Assembly: GCA_022432975.1 (NCBI GenBank)
Contig: CM039509.1
Span: 24,025,432-24,089,431 of the forward strand
DNA from: Begonia masoniana
Lineage: Eukaryota > Streptophyta > Magnoliopsida > Cucurbitales > Begoniaceae
Length of the DNA stretch: 64,000 nucleotides
Reading direction: 5' to 3'
Of this stretch, positions 1 to 11,549 are shown piece after piece. The translations under genes were made by a program, and so were the position numbers. Every line of letters starts with the position of its first letter. The stretch's first letter is position 1. The notes beneath the pieces were generated by a model that had not been told where the DNA came from, did no database searches, and saw only the letters and a list, made by a program, of their open reading frames with translations.

Positions 1-1397
1 ATCCTTATTAACTTCAAGTACAATCAAATCTCTATGTTTCGCCATAGATTCGTTCCAACTATCTATTCTAACCTTAAATAACCCAGGTGTCTACCGGTCT
101 CGATCAAATAAATACCAGTATTTTGGAACCCTTTTTTTTTCCTCAAATTACTCGTTTCAACGCTACCCTCTTAATTATGGTTGTAACACCATTGCCAAGT
201 ACCCTATGGCCTTAGCCACCTATCGAGCACTGACGATTCTACGTTCCCAAAATTCTATCCCTTTCCAACTATGCACTTTATCGCTCAATTACTCACACAT
301 TCATCGACTTCACTTAGTCGATCATCACTTAATTTCTCAAATTCTTTACCTCTATTTTCCAATAACTTGAAACATCTGTTCTTTAAGGTTATCCTCCTAG
401 TTCCTCGAGCACAGACGTTTCTACTACCATCCCGGAGGTAAGCCTCTGACCGTGATCCTTAACTCGAACTGTGCTAACTATAGGCCCATAGAAATTTCTT
501 ACCTTATCGATTCGCTATTTCTCCTAACACTACACGCGTCAATCTTAAACTTTAAACACTACTTTTAAATTTAAGGTGTTAATCTCTTCTTCGATTAACT
601 AAAACATTCTGTTTTCTAAAATTATCCAGCCTTTGTCTACACTTTACTCGTCCCTCAATGCCTACGAAATTTATCAACAGTCCAACCCCGATTTGATCCT
701 TTTATTTCCTTCGCGGGCATGGGCTAGTACGAACACGCATAAGCCGTGCCTAAATCTTTCGTCTACAACTCCATATTGGTCATTCACACTCTCTAAAGTT
801 TTTGGAGTAAGAGCCACTTCTCTTTCGAATATTGCTTTCGTCTTAATATTTTCAATCTCACGTGGATCTAAATTATACTAGTTCCTACCGGTCCTCTATT
901 CACTTAGACGTACCATTGTACTTCGACAATCTAGGATAATCCTCAATAAGTTTCATAACTAAGTTTTTAAATTTCTCCCTGAAGCATCATATTCTAAGAC
1001 TCCGAGGCTTATCAATTAGGGTCTAGTTTCTATCTACTCAAATCTCACCTCTCATAAACTGTACATCTCTAATGGTAACTAAATTCTAAGTGCACAACTT
1101 CTTATGGTTAAGCAAGGCTAATCCTATTAATGCATAATTCTCTCTCCATGAGATACATATCATCCCGTATTTTACCTGCTGCCTTATCGTTGAGGTTTCT
1201 ACTATTCTCTTACCTCTCTATTTTCAAGTCTACTTTATCTATCACACCATTATTACACTCAAATCCTATCTCTACACTACACCCTTTTTTTTAATTAACA
1301 GTTGACATAAAACCATACCTGAAATAGCTGAAGGTCTGGCCACATCATCGAAGTTACCCTACTCAATGAAGGCGAACATCCTCGGGGTAACGGATTC
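1..1397 (-). mobile_element. Non-coding internal domain of a family F LTR element (partial)
   Basis: Strongly strand-biased DNA, rich in C, T and A and poor in G on the plus strand, lying downstream in element sense of the gag relic that starts at 2372. No frame stays open and I recognise no protease, RT or integrase motif. Short blocks are collinear with the internal regions of E3 (about 43860-44640) and E4 (about 55150-55220), for example the blocks near 410-480 and 895-955. It is therefore the pol-replacing domain of a probably non-autonomous element, cut by the window edge. A very decayed pol is the alternative. Confidence 0.6.
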
Positions 1398-2372
1398 TGA
1401 TTGGTAACCGTCTTTGGACAATTATAGGCGTAGTGACCCACCTCGCCACATCTAAACATCGGTCCGTCCCCAATCTACACGTGCCAAATGGGCCTTCTGG
1501 CACTTTCGGCATACGGGCCTCTCAGTAGATCCCTGAATTTGCTTTCCTCTCCCTGGTCGCCCTTTTCGTTATAAGGCCTCTTAACGCCCCTATGTTGCTG
1601 TTGTTGTTGCCCACATAGCTGCCAAACCTCATTCTGAGGTCGAGGCTGGATCTCCCGAAAGAACCCACTTGCTGGCTCCCTCGGTTTGACATAAGTTGGT
1701 TCAGCTGCCTCAATCTCTAGAGCTCTTGCCACAATCTCTTTGTAGGGCACATTCCGTACCCCTGATATGATAACATTTTTTCAGATTTCCTGACCTAGCC
1801 CTTGCATAAACCGACGCACCATGTCCTCATTAACACTAACCTGGCGTGGTGCGAACCGGGATAGGGCCTCAAACCTCCTGACGTATTCAGCAACTGAGCT
1901 AGTCTGTCTCAATTGCATGAACTCCATTATCTTAGCCTCTCGTACTGTACGGCTGAAGTACTTTTTCGTAAAACACGTTTCTGAATTCCTCCCAACTCAT
2001 CAGCGTCGCATCGGTTGTTACCTTGATGGAGTCCAACCAAAACCGAGCATCCAACGCTAAATGGAAGGTGACGCACGTGACTTTCTCCCTATTCTCTATT
2101 TTTGCATACGCCAACATGTCTTCTATAGTCCGAACCCACTCCTCAGCAATAGAGGGGTCCAAAGATTATCCGTCAAAAACCGGAGGTCGCAACATCTGGA
2201 ACCTCTCCATACTGCTATTGTTTGGAATGACTATATCTTGGGCTATCTGATTCACACAGTTCACTAGGCTCTCAATTTGCTGCGCCTACCTGTCCATATG
2301 TCAGGCCTGACGATTGAATAAATCAATCAGTCTATCCAGGGCTTCATCCCTGGCGTCTCTAACTCGGACCAT
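1398..2372 (-). pseudogene. Ty3/gypsy gag relic
   Basis: The minus-strand ATG at 2372-2370 opens MVRVRDARDEA, followed by recognisable gag capsid blocks (AEEWVRTIEDMLAYAKIENR, then FHLALDARFWLDSI near 2020-2150) and a Gln-rich linker (QQQQQHRGVKRPYNEKGDQG near 1560-1620). A damaged zinc-knuckle remnant (CRKCQKAH) lies near 1490. Several stops and frame changes break it, so it is not functional. It aligns with the gag of E1 but is clearly more diverged. The leader and primer-binding site lie directly upstream at 2517-2530. The role in an intact relative would be the capsid/nucleocapsid precursor. Confidence 0.8.
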
Positions 2373-2516
2373 TTATAATTCCTATAAGGGTTTAAAACAA
2401 ATAATCCTAAGAAATTAAATCACAGAAAGCATTTAAACGTACTTACAGTTGAGGAAGCATGTCCGTGTAGTGGCTTGCGCAGTTGAGCAGTCTACAGAAC
2501 CGATTTTAAAACCAGG

Positions 2517-2530
2517 GAGCTCTGATACCA
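2517..2530 (-). other. Primer-binding site (initiator tRNA-Met type)
   Basis: On the minus strand it reads TGGTATCAGAGCTC, the usual plant tRNA-iMet 3'-end complement, five bases inside the LTR edge at 2536. This fixes the element on the minus strand with its 5' LTR to the right. Confidence 0.85.
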
Positions 2531-2535
2531 TAAAT

Positions 2536-4045
2536 TGTCACGACCCTTACCCGTACCTTTAATTTACCGTATAAATTTTTTATTTTATTTTACAGTTTAA
2601 GCGGAACTTAAATAGTTAACATTGTTTAGGAAATCATTTAAGTCTAAGTTGTTAAAACTATTTAAACAGAACTTGAAACAATTGAAATATAATTTAAAAC
2701 AATTAATTAAATAATTAAAATTAATAAAAACAATCGGTTAAATCATAGGAGGGCAGAAGAGACATTTGTCCCAGTAACTAGAGGCGATCAATTGCTGGTA
2801 GCAATCGATCTCCCCAGCGATCGATGGCGATCGATCGCTGACAGCGATTAATGCCCAGCAATCGATCGCTGCACGCTCTGGATTTTTTCAGAGCGCGGCG
2901 ACCCCTTTAATTTGCTCTCTGGAATCCGAAATTCCAGAGAGCAAACTTCACCCTTTTTAAGCATTTTCCCACTCTTCAAACCATAGCTCTAAGCATCACT
3001 TAACAATCTTAATACCGTTACACTACCATCCACGTACATTTCACTCTACCAATCAGCCAAAACCGACTCAAAATACTTGTAAAGTATAACCAGATTTCAT
3101 AAAACAAACTGCGTGGATACATTTAAAAACTTAACCTTTCCTCCTGTTTTAAATCAAAACGCAGTTTATAAAATCGAATTAAAACCTTAACAATCTTTTA
3201 TAAACCACTTTCAAACATTAAACATCGTTTAACTATTATCCAGAGCCAATATCCTAATATGTTCTATCTGTACAATTTTCCTATCTATCAATTTCTCCAA
3301 ACATTTACTTACGTCCCCACGGGTCCAAAATCGCACCACTGCGCCAGGCACTCCCACGTGCATCCTTCTTCACCCAGCGTGATCATCTAACAGAGGAACG
3401 TCTTCCTCACCTGTTTTCAGGTTCACCTACACCATAAGGAGCCTATGAGAATAAATCTCAGTAAATTCTACGTAATTGACAATACATGAACATGTATATA
3501 CATTTTTCATAAGTTCCCGTGCATTCATTTCATTATCATATCATACTTCATTTCATTTATCATATCATGCATCATTTCATTTATCATATCATACATTCAT
3601 TTCATTTATCATATAGTCGCTCTGATGTAAGTCGTCAATAGTCATCTCATATTAATCAATCTCATGTAAGTCGTCATAGTCATCTCATATTAGTCGTCAT
3701 AGTCATCTCATGTAAGTCGTCATAGTCATCTCATATTAGTCGTCATAGTCATTCATGTAAGTCATCTCATTTCATATCATCACATTTCCTTTTCTTTCAT
3801 GAATTTCATGCATAAATTCGTTTTCATGAGTTTATAAAACAATGATGCATGACAATACGAGCGTAACATAAACATACAAAGTGTATACCATCAAAAATAC
3901 AAGCATAACCTATAGAAGGCCTAACCCTAAACTACCCAACCAAAGCGAATAAACACACATAACTCCAAATATCCTCGACAACGAAACACGACATATGGTG
4001 TAGGCCTATCGGCCACAGCAAGTCACGAGAACTTACCTGATGTGA
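2536..4045 (-). mobile_element. Partial 5' LTR, family F
   Basis: Begins TGTCACGACCC next to the primer-binding site. It shares marks with the solo LTRs F1-F4: the CTCTGGAAT...ATTCCAGAGAG hairpin (about 2920-2946), a palindrome cluster (2785-2880, variants of GCGATCGATCGC), an acceptor-like CACCTACACC near 3425, a short tandem repeat of TCATCTCATATTAGTCGTCA type (3520-3780), and the GGTGTAGGCCTATCGGCC block with its ACTTACCT donor (about 3994-4039). Similarity to the other F copies stops within a few bases of that donor, so the upstream part of the LTR is missing or replaced. Confidence 0.75.
3520..3785. repeat. Short tandem repeats in the LTR intron region
   Basis: Irregular tandem copies of TTTCATTTATCATATCA, then of CATCTCATATTAGTCGTCATAGT-like words. 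They sit between the acceptor-like and donor-like sites of the LTR, the same place where other LTRs here carry other repeats. Confidence 0.8.
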
Positions 4046-4478
4046 CATGCCTCGTGATGCGTATTAAAGGAACTTAGTAAAATCTCGTGCCTTATCTAAA
4101 TTCTCCACTTATTACGTGTTTTTATTTTTGTAGGAAAAATTTATGAGGAAGGATTGCATATGGATCGCTTGGAGGAGTCATCACTTAGCCCAATGAGAAT
4201 TTGTCTTCCCAGGCCCTTTTTTTGTAATTTTTGATTTTTGAACTTATTTAGCATACATTTGCCTTTATTGTAAGGATTTTATAATTGAATTTCATGCATT
4301 AGATTGTGTGGTTAGGGTTAGATGTATGTTGGTGGACTATGGGTTGAAGAATTTCAACTCAATATTCAAGGAAAAGTCTACAACAAATGGAGCCTAAAGG
4401 AATCCATGGCCCAAAGAAGAGCCCACATTTAAAGGTATGATTTTGCAAGTACAAGAGTTAGTGGCAACATGGATTGAT
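4046..4478. other. Unassigned sequence between two LTRs
   Basis: I see no LTR, ORF or RNA gene here. It is AT-rich, includes a TTTTTGTAG/GAAAAA acceptor-like spot near 4133, and ends flush against the TG terminus of E1. It may be an unrelated relic or the diverged upstream part of the LTR on its left. Confidence 0.4.
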
Positions 4479-4814
4479 TGTAACGACCCGAGGAGGATCG
4501 TCACGTGTCATGACTTTCCTTTAAACTTATCCGTACTTTTATACCTCTGTAATCGTAGTATACTTTTTTTTTCTCAGACTTATATCATATCTCATCTTAA
4601 CTTAAATTCGCTGAATAACCGCGTTTAGCTTTCACTCCTGCCGATCGCTAAACGACAAACATCTAGTTGTTCTACCGGTCAGCACGTGCATCTCACATGA
4701 TTCATTAAACATCTATCGGCAGGCACACATATTTGCATCTGCCGACAGTCACGTGCAACTCGTGTGACCAATTAAAACACCGTTCAATTATACAACGGAA
4801 GCCACCTACATCTG

Positions 4815-5255
4815 CCGATGAGAGAACGATAGACGATGCTCTCATCTGCCGATGGCAAATACTCTATATCTGCCGATGACATGGCATCACATCTTCCGGT
4901 AACTTAACTCACTACTCATACCGATCGCCAGATAACAGACATTGTCGTCATCTGCCGATGGCTTAAGACAACTACATCTTCCGACAGATTAACTCACCAT
5001 CTGCCGATGATACGTCCTATGTCTGCCGATGAGAGAACCATAAGCGAGGCTCTCATCTGCCGATGGCAAATACCCCTTATCTGCCGGTGACGTCAGCCGG
5101 AAGACAAATACTCTTCCTCTTCCGATGACGTCCTCCGGAAGTCAAACTTACCCGACTCCCATCACAACTCTCCTGCCGATGACGTCAGCCGGAAGACAAA
5201 TATTTTTCCTCTTCCGATGACGTCCTCCGGAAGACAGACTCATTTCCTCCATCAT
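4815..5255. repeat. Interspersed CATCTGCCGATG-type hairpin words
   Basis: Many copies of CATCTGCCGATG, CTTCCGATGACGTC and GCCGGAAGACAAATACTC, each with CATC/GATG inverted arms. The block lies near the leader end of the LTR. Confidence 0.85.
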
Positions 5256-5649
5256 CCCTCGGCATCAGACATCCCCCTTTTTTTTTTTTTAGACTTCTAT
5301 CTAGATAAATGTAAACCTCATAACTTAAATCTTAATGGCCAAAACTCATCAGAATAAATCATGAACTCATTCAAACTCACACAGCGGAAGACTTAATTAA
5401 AATAGTTCATTTGATAACTATAGCTATATCTTCGGACTCTGAAATTAAGACAGGCAGTTTCTAAAATCCCAAATTGTTAAATAATCCGAACCTACTTGAC
5501 TTGGCTTCTTAAAAACTTCATTAAAACTATACGAGCTTTAACCAGAATTCCTCATTCGCCATCCAGCCACAGATTTCACACTGATCACCTCCAGCAACGA
5601 GCTTAGACATTTTCATCAACTTTGAATTCCTCACCTGATATTTCTTCAC

Positions 5650-6269
5650 CTACATCATAAGGTGTAACTGTAAGCCTAAGGCTTAGTAAGGAATGCAAAC
5701 TATTATGAGTTCATGAATGCATAACTGGAGAAAAACATGCTCATAAGTCTTTTCTTTTCATGTACTTATCTTAATCATCATTCATAATCGTATCTCGTAT
5801 TCATTGTTCATAATCATCATTCGTAGACATGCTCATATTCATCATTCCTTTCATCATTCATATTCTTCATTACATTATGTGGTTTAAGGGAGGATTTGTG
5901 CCGGTAAAGGGGGTTCGACAGTGAGTTTGATCATGGTCCCTACTGCGGGTCGTATTCATATGTCCTACTGCGGACTGTGACATACGCCGAACCACCCCCA
6001 ACCCTCACTTAACCACGTTGCATAAGTTTATCTTCTTACCTTATTCACGAGAAAACATATTTCAAAACATTTTCATATGCTTGAGAAGTAAAACATGATG
6101 CATAACATAAATGCACTTAATCATCGAACTAAGACAGGGGAGTACATCAGAATAACATAACCATATCCATCGACATTTCATCAAACATATAGAAGACAAC
6201 GTTCACTAAATCTAACATAGTCCTTTGATGTAGGGCCCTATTGGCCGGAAACTTAGTACATTCACTTAC
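5650..6269 (-). promoter_or_regulatory. Predicted spliceosomal intron inside the E1 3' LTR
   Basis: Sense-strand donor AG|GTAAGT at 6269 and acceptor ATGATGTAG|GTGA at 5650, with TTACTAAGC about 40 nt upstream of the acceptor. The same sites occur in the other LTR (12749-13370) and in unrelated LTR families. Splicing itself is inferred. Confidence 0.6.
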
Positions 6270-6925
6270 CTGGATTCCTTAGCAACTTGAATCACCTTCT
6301 CTTCAACTTCTTCACCTAACACATTTCACATTACAGTAGTTAAAATAAAGTCCTAAAAGTTCTAATCGAAAGTCATCCTAGAATCTAACAGCTAAGGTTC
6401 TCTGTGCAGTCTGAAATCCAAAACCGAAACAACTAGATATAGCTATCGATTAAACGGGGTCGGTTATATAAAAGGTCCAGAATCGATTTAAAGGTGGCAT
6501 TACCAAATGAAGATAAGGAACGATAACCAACTGACTTAGCCATTGAAGAACTCGAAAGTACAAGTTCAACTGAAAACAGAGTTCTAAATGACTACCCGGC
6601 ATCTACATTGTCAGAATCTTACCTAGAATGCGGGTTACCGGAGTAAAGGCTGAAAAACCAGTTGCTGGGGAGGAAGAAAGTTCCAGAGAAGAAGGGAGTC
6701 GCCGAGAGGAAATGTCGGCTGCAGTGAGGTTTAAATGAGATTTAAGGTTTCCATTTTCTATTTATACCTAATCCTTCAGTCTTTATTACAAAATTGCCAC
6801 TCAACCTAGTTTTACTCAACTTGTAATGAATTTGCCTCAACGTTAAATTTAATCATAAAGGTTAAATAAGGGTAACAATTAGAATGGTCAGAAAAATTCA
6901 CCTGGCCGAAATGTCGGGTGTTACA

Positions 6926-6939
6926 TCCACCCCTCCTTA
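6926..6939 (-). other. E1 polypurine tract
   Basis: Sense AAGGAGGGGTGGA directly abutting the 3' LTR. This is the plus-strand primer of reverse transcription. Confidence 0.88.
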
Positions 6940-6966
6940 GACAAAATTTTCGTCCTCGAAAATTGG

Positions 6967-7275
6967 TCAAGCAAAGAGTTTTGGATACTTGTCCAACATA
7001 TCCTGCTGTAGTTCCCATGTAGCTTCTTCAATACCATGATTCTTCCACAAGACCTTAACCAACAAGATCTCCTTATTCCTTAGAGTCTTCACTGTAGAAT
7101 CCAAAATTTGTACTGGTTTCTCTTCATACACCAAATTAGGTTCAATTTCGATTTCTGTTGGTTCAACAACCTGAGTCGGATCACGTATGCATTTCCTTAG
7201 CATAGACACATGAAAGACATTGTGAACCTTTTCCAAAGAATGGAGGCAAAAGTAATCTATAGGCTGTGCTACCAA
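6967..7275 (-). CDS. E1 integrase tail and chromodomain (frame-shifted 3' end of pol)
   Basis: This frame continues the integrase C-terminus ([20 protein letters not shown]) and ends with a chromodomain-like segment ([20 protein letters not shown], then [10 protein letters not shown]), with a TGA stop at 6969-6967. It overlaps the end of the main ORF, which leaves this frame near 7240-7265, so one small indel separates the two. Chromodomains of this lineage are thought to guide integration into heterochromatin. The neighbouring E5 copy carries the same tail in frame, which supports the shift being a mutation of this copy and not programmed frameshifting. Confidence 0.85.
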   Translation of the reverse strand: MVAQPIDYFCLHSLEKVHNVFHVSMLRKCIRDPTQVVEPTEIEIEPNLVYEEKPVQILDSTVKTLRNKEILLVKVLWKNHGIEEATWELQQDMLDKYPKLFA

Positions 7276-10200
7276 TCTTAGCTAAGACAGGGAATGGTCC
7301 AATGAACCGTGGGTTAAGCTTTCCCTTCTTACCAAATCTTAAGACTCCTCTAAATGGTGAAATCTTCAGGAAAACTTCATCGCCAACAGAAAATTCAAGA
7401 TCTCTTCTTCTTTGGTCCGCATAACTCTTCTGCCGGCTTTGTGCAGTTAACATCCTTTTCCTAATGACTGTAATCTTGTCTGACATCTGTTGTAAAATCT
7501 CTGGGCCCAATAACTTCGCTTCACCAACCTCATCCCAGTACAAAAGTGACCTACATTTCCTACCATACAAAGCTTCATAGGGTGCCATACCAATTGTGGA
7601 CTGATAACTGTTGTTGTAAGAAAACTCAATCAGAGGTAGGTGTCTACTCCAAGATGCCTGAAAGTCAAGCACACATGCTCTCAACATATCCTCGAGTATC
7701 TGAATGGTCCTCTCGGATTGTCCATCCGTCTGCGGGTGAAAAGCGGTGCTGAAGGATAACTTTGTGCCTAAGGTACCTTGTAAACTTTTCCAGAATCGGG
7801 AGGTGAATCTAGGGTCACGATCAGAGACTATGGATACGGGAATCCCATGCAATCTGATAATTTCTTGAACGTAAAGATTAGCAAGTTGGTCCATCGTGTA
7901 GGTTGTCCTTACAGGTAAGAAATGGGCCGATTTTGTCAGTCTATCCACCACAACCCAAATACAATCATGCCCTTTTGTCGTCTTAGGTAGTCCTACTACG
8001 AAATCCATGGCAATGTTTTCCCACTTCCATTCGGGAATAGGTAGAGGTTGAAGGGTACCTCCTGGTCGTTGGTGCTCGGCTTTAACTTGCTGGCATACCA
8101 AGCATGATTCTACGTACTTGGCGACATCCCTCTTCATATTAGGCCACCAATAAAGTAACTTCAAGTCTCGATACATCTTGGTGCTACCGGGATGTATAGA
8201 AAAGGAAGACGAGTGAGCCTCGGCCAAAATCAACTTACGTAATTCTTCATCACAAGGGACATACCATCGATTCCTAAATCTCAGGATTCCATCATTGGAA
8301 AGACTAAACTCGGAGGTGGCGTCCTTCAACTTATTCATCATACTGTTATTCTCCTCGGAATCCTTCTGTTGTGACTCTTTGATCTTTTCCAAAACCGTTG
8401 GTTGAATGGTCAAATCGGTAAGTAAGGCTGACAACCCTGGAACTAGTTCCAATTCAAACTTCTGAACTTCAGTCCTCAAGGGTGCAGACAAAACTGACAC
8501 TGCGGGTTGCATTGTTTTTGACATTCTGCTCAAAGCATCGGCTACAGCATTAGCCTTACCCGGGTGGTACTTGATTTCAAAGTCATAGTCCTTAACAAAT
8601 TCTAACCAACGTCTTTGTCTCATGTTTAATTCCTTTTGGGTGAAAAGATACTTTAAACTCTTGTGGTCAGAAAACACATCGCACTGCTGTCCATACAAAT
8701 AGTGCCTCAAAATTTTTAAAGCAAAAACAACTGCAGCTAGCTCTAAATCATGAGTGGGGTAATTCTGTTCATAACCTTTTAGCTGCCTAGAGGCATACGC
8801 CACAACTTTACCTTCTTGCATCAAAACACACCCCAAACCAATCTTGGATGCGTCACAATAAACACTAAATTTTCCTTCTTCAGTTGGGAGAGTCAATAAT
8901 GGGGCTGTCGTTAACTTCTGTTTCAGTGATTGGAAGCTGTCTTCACAAGCTTCGGTCCAAGAGTACTTGAGGTCCTTCTTGGTTAAGTTGGTTAAAGGTT
9001 TAGCTATCATAGAAAATCCCTTAATGAACTTCCTATAATAACCAGCCAGACCAAGGAAACTTCGAACTTCACTGACATTCTTTGGCTGCGGCCAGTCCTT
9101 AACGGCCTGAACCTTAGTTGGGTCTACTGATATGCCCTCAGCAGAAATGACATGACCTAAAAAGTTGACTTTATCCAGCCAAAATTCACATTTGGACAGT
9201 TTGGCATAGAGTTGTTGCTGTTTTAAGGTTGATAACACTATTCTCAAATGTTCAGCATGGTCGGCTTCAGTCTGTGAGTATACTAAAATGTCATCTATAA
9301 ACACAATCACAAACTTATCCAGGTATTCACGAAATACTCGGTTCATCAAGTCCATGAAAGCTGCAGGCGCGTTAGTCAGTCCAAATGACATCACAAGAAA
9401 TTCATAATGTCCGTAGCGGGTTCTGAAGGCTGTCTTTGGTATATCTCCTTCCTTAACCTTCAGTTGATAATAACCCGAACGTAAGTCAATCTTTGAGAAT
9501 ACCTTAGCTCCTTGTAGTTGGTCAAACAGGTCATCTATCCGGGGTAAAGGATATTTATTCTTGACTGTCAACTTATTCAGTTCTCTGTAGTCTATACACA
9601 TTCTAAGAGAACCATCTTTCTTTTTAACGAAAAGGACAGGTGCACCCCAGGGAGAACTACTAGAACGTATAAATCCCTTGTCAACTAATTCCTGTAGTTG
9701 GACCTTTAATTCTTTTAACTCAACAGGTGCCATTCGGTAAGGATTCTTAGATACAGGTAATGCCTCGGGGTATGTATCAATCACAAATTCTACCTCTCTA
9801 TCGGGTGGTAGTCCCGGTAAATCGTCCAAGAATGCTTCAGGAAACTCTCGTACCGTAGGAATATCTTGTAGTTCCGCCTTATTCTTCACTCGGACATCCA
9901 TTATGTTGGCTAGATAACTCAAGCAACCATTCTTCAGTAACCGTTGAGTCACTAGTGAGGATATGATTGGTATCTTACTCATCTTTGGAATAGCTTGGAA
10001 GGTATACCGATCTCCATTTGGGGGTCGGAAATCAACTAGGCCAGACCTACAACTAATCGTGGCATAGTGCCTAAATAACCAATCCATTCCTAAAATAATC
10101 TCATATCCTTTCATGTCAATCATAATCAGTTCTACATATAGCTCCTTATCTCCTAAGGACAAAACATCACCCTTCAACATTTGCTCAGAATGTAAAGACT

Positions 10201-11389
10201 TCCCTGATGGTAACATAACTCTATACGGTTTATCAACTGGCGAAAGTTCTAACTTATGTTTACACACAAACAGGGTTGCTATGAATGAGTGTGTGGCTCC
10301 CGTATCAATAAGTGTATAAGCAGAAAAACCACAAACCATAATGGTACCTGATATGACCGTGTGTGGTTCAACATCTTCATCCTCCATCATAGCATAGACT
10401 CTTGGTGCAACTCTAATTCGATTCGGGTCTGATGGCATCGGGCAGTCTCTGGCTATGTGTCCAACCTTGTCGCATCTATAGCAACGGCCAGAGTGCAGCT
10501 TGCACTCCCCATGGTGATTCTTCTGACAGTTGGAACATAGGGGAGCCGAAGGTCGCTTTCCTCTTCCTTGGTCATCACTTGGATTGAAGGATCTCTTAAC
10601 ACCTTGCTGTTGTTGTTGCTGGTTTCTGTTCTGCTGGGGTTGCCATCCCTTGTTCTGCCGTGGTGGTGGTTGAGTCTCCTTAGTGAACTTCCTTGGCTGT
10701 TCACGCTGTGTATAAGCTGTCATCTCAGCCTCCTCCAATTCCAGGGCCTTAGCCGTCACTTCGCCATAAGGTATATTGTGTATCCCAGAAGTCTTTACCT
10801 TCACATACAAACTCGGCTTCAGTCCTTGAACAAATTGGTAAATCTTGTCTTCATCATTCTCAACCAGTCGGGGAGCAAACCGTGACAAAGCATCGAATTT
10901 GCATATATAATCCGTCACAGAGCCAGTTTGCCGCAGGTTCATGAATTCTTTCTTCTTGCTGGCCTGAACGGTCCTATTGAAGTACTTGTCAAAGAAGGCA
11001 GTCTTAAACATATCCCAAGTCATAGTCTCTGCATTAACAGTGCTCTGAAGAGAATCCCACCAATGCCTTGCATTCAGCTCCAAATGATAGACAGCATAGG
11101 TGACTCTATCTCCTTCATCAACTTTCGCATACTTAAACATGTCCTCTACTTTTCGGATCCATTCCTCAGCATAAATAGGGTCAGAAACTTGGCCATTGAA
11201 TGTCGGGGGTCTGAGCCTGTGGAAGCGCTCACCCCCATGATCATGAGTTACATTAGAGCTGGAGTTCCCAAGCTCTTCTCTAGTAATCACTAGTTGCTCG
11301 ATTTGTCGTGATTGGCGATTAACTAATTCTATTAGCTGAGCAACGGTGGTACTATCCACGTTGTCTTCCCTCTGTTGACCTCTTACCAT
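7181..11389 (-). CDS. E1 gag-pol polyprotein
   Basis: The start is taken at the ATG at 11389 (MVRGQQRED), just after the leader. The frame upstream of it is only leader sequence. In residues counted from 11419, the order is gag capsid about 65-215, a Gln-rich linker about 263-275, zinc knuckle [14 protein letters not shown] 313-326, protease DTGATHS 372-378, reverse transcriptase with FIDD 707-710, RNase H (YCDAS, D856), integrase zinc region (H1069/H1076, C1106, C1109) and catalytic triad D1139, D1200, E1236. Gag and pol share one frame with no stop between them, as in many plant gypsy elements. All catalytic residues I looked for are present. The last codons before 7181 are out of frame, and the true C-terminus lies in 6967-7275. 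The protein would form virus-like particles, copy the RNA and integrate the DNA. Confidence 0.95.
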   Translation of the reverse strand: MVRGQQREDNVDSTTVAQLIELVNRQSRQIEQLVITREELGNSSSNVTHDHGGERFHRLRPPTFNGQVSDPIYAEEWIRKVEDMFKYAKVDEGDRVTYAVYHLELNARHWWDSLQSTVNAETMTWDMFKTAFFDKYFNRTVQASKKKEFMNLRQTGSVTDYICKFDALSRFAPRLVENDEDKIYQFVQGLKPSLYVKVKTSGIHNIPYGEVTAKALELEEAEMTAYTQREQPRKFTKETQPPPRQNKGWQPQQNRNQQQQQQGVKRSFNPSDDQGRGKRPSAPLCSNCQKNHHGECKLHSGRCYRCDKVGHIARDCPMPSDPNRIRVAPRVYAMMEDEDVEPHTVISGTIMVCGFSAYTLIDTGATHSFIATLFVCKHKLELSPVDKPYRVMLPSGKSLHSEQMLKGDVLSLGDKELYVELIMIDMKGYEIILGMDWLFRHYATISCRSGLVDFRPPNGDRYTFQAIPKMSKIPIISSLVTQRLLKNGCLSYLANIMDVRVKNKAELQDIPTVREFPEAFLDDLPGLPPDREVEFVIDTYPEALPVSKNPYRMAPVELKELKVQLQELVDKGFIRSSSSPWGAPVLFVKKKDGSLRMCIDYRELNKLTVKNKYPLPRIDDLFDQLQGAKVFSKIDLRSGYYQLKVKEGDIPKTAFRTRYGHYEFLVMSFGLTNAPAAFMDLMNRVFREYLDKFVIVFIDDILVYSQTEADHAEHLRIVLSTLKQQQLYAKLSKCEFWLDKVNFLGHVISAEGISVDPTKVQAVKDWPQPKNVSEVRSFLGLAGYYRKFIKGFSMIAKPLTNLTKKDLKYSWTEACEDSFQSLKQKLTTAPLLTLPTEEGKFSVYCDASKIGLGCVLMQEGKVVAYASRQLKGYEQNYPTHDLELAAVVFALKILRHYLYGQQCDVFSDHKSLKYLFTQKELNMRQRRWLEFVKDYDFEIKYHPGKANAVADALSRMSKTMQPAVSVLSAPLRTEVQKFELELVPGLSALLTDLTIQPTVLEKIKESQQKDSEENNSMMNKLKDATSEFSLSNDGILRFRNRWYVPCDEELRKLILAEAHSSSFSIHPGSTKMYRDLKLLYWWPNMKRDVAKYVESCLVCQQVKAEHQRPGGTLQPLPIPEWKWENIAMDFVVGLPKTTKGHDCIWVVVDRLTKSAHFLPVRTTYTMDQLANLYVQEIIRLHGIPVSIVSDRDPRFTSRFWKSLQGTLGTKLSFSTAFHPQTDGQSERTIQILEDMLRACVLDFQASWSRHLPLIEFSYNNSYQSTIGMAPYEALYGRKCRSLLYWDEVGEAKLLGPEILQQMSDKITVIRKRMLTAQSRQKSYADQRRRDLEFSVGDEVFLKISPFRGVLRFGKKGKLNPRFIGPFPVLAKIGSTAYRLLLPPFFGKGSQCLSCVYAKEMHT

Positions 11390-11531
11390 CTTGAGATTCC
11401 TAAACAATAATAGAAACACATCTTAACATAATGACATCACTAGAATCGTAAACACTTACAGTTGTTGGAGAGTACTCAGGTGGCAATCTGTGCTGGAAGG
11501 CAGTCTACAGAACCGATTTTAGAACCTGGTT

Positions 11532-11545
11532 TAGCTTTGATACCA
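11532..11545 (-). other. E1 primer-binding site
   Basis: Minus-strand TGGTATCAAAGCTA, a tRNA-iMet complement with one change (A for G) from the usual form, four bases inside the 5' LTR. Confidence 0.85.
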
Positions 11546-11549
11546 TAAT

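Larger units (their letters stand above)
4479..6925 (-). mobile_element. E1 3' LTR
   Basis: 2447 bp, TGTAACGACC...GTTACA. In sense orientation it holds a donor CCAG|GTAAGT (6269), the GGCC(N)n GGCC block downstream of it, a TTACTAAGC branch-like site and an acceptor TGATGTAG|GTGA (5650), bounding a possible 620-nt intron. A CATC-N4-GATG repeat block fills about 4815-5255 and differs in length and order from the matching block of the 5' LTR. Confidence 0.92.
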
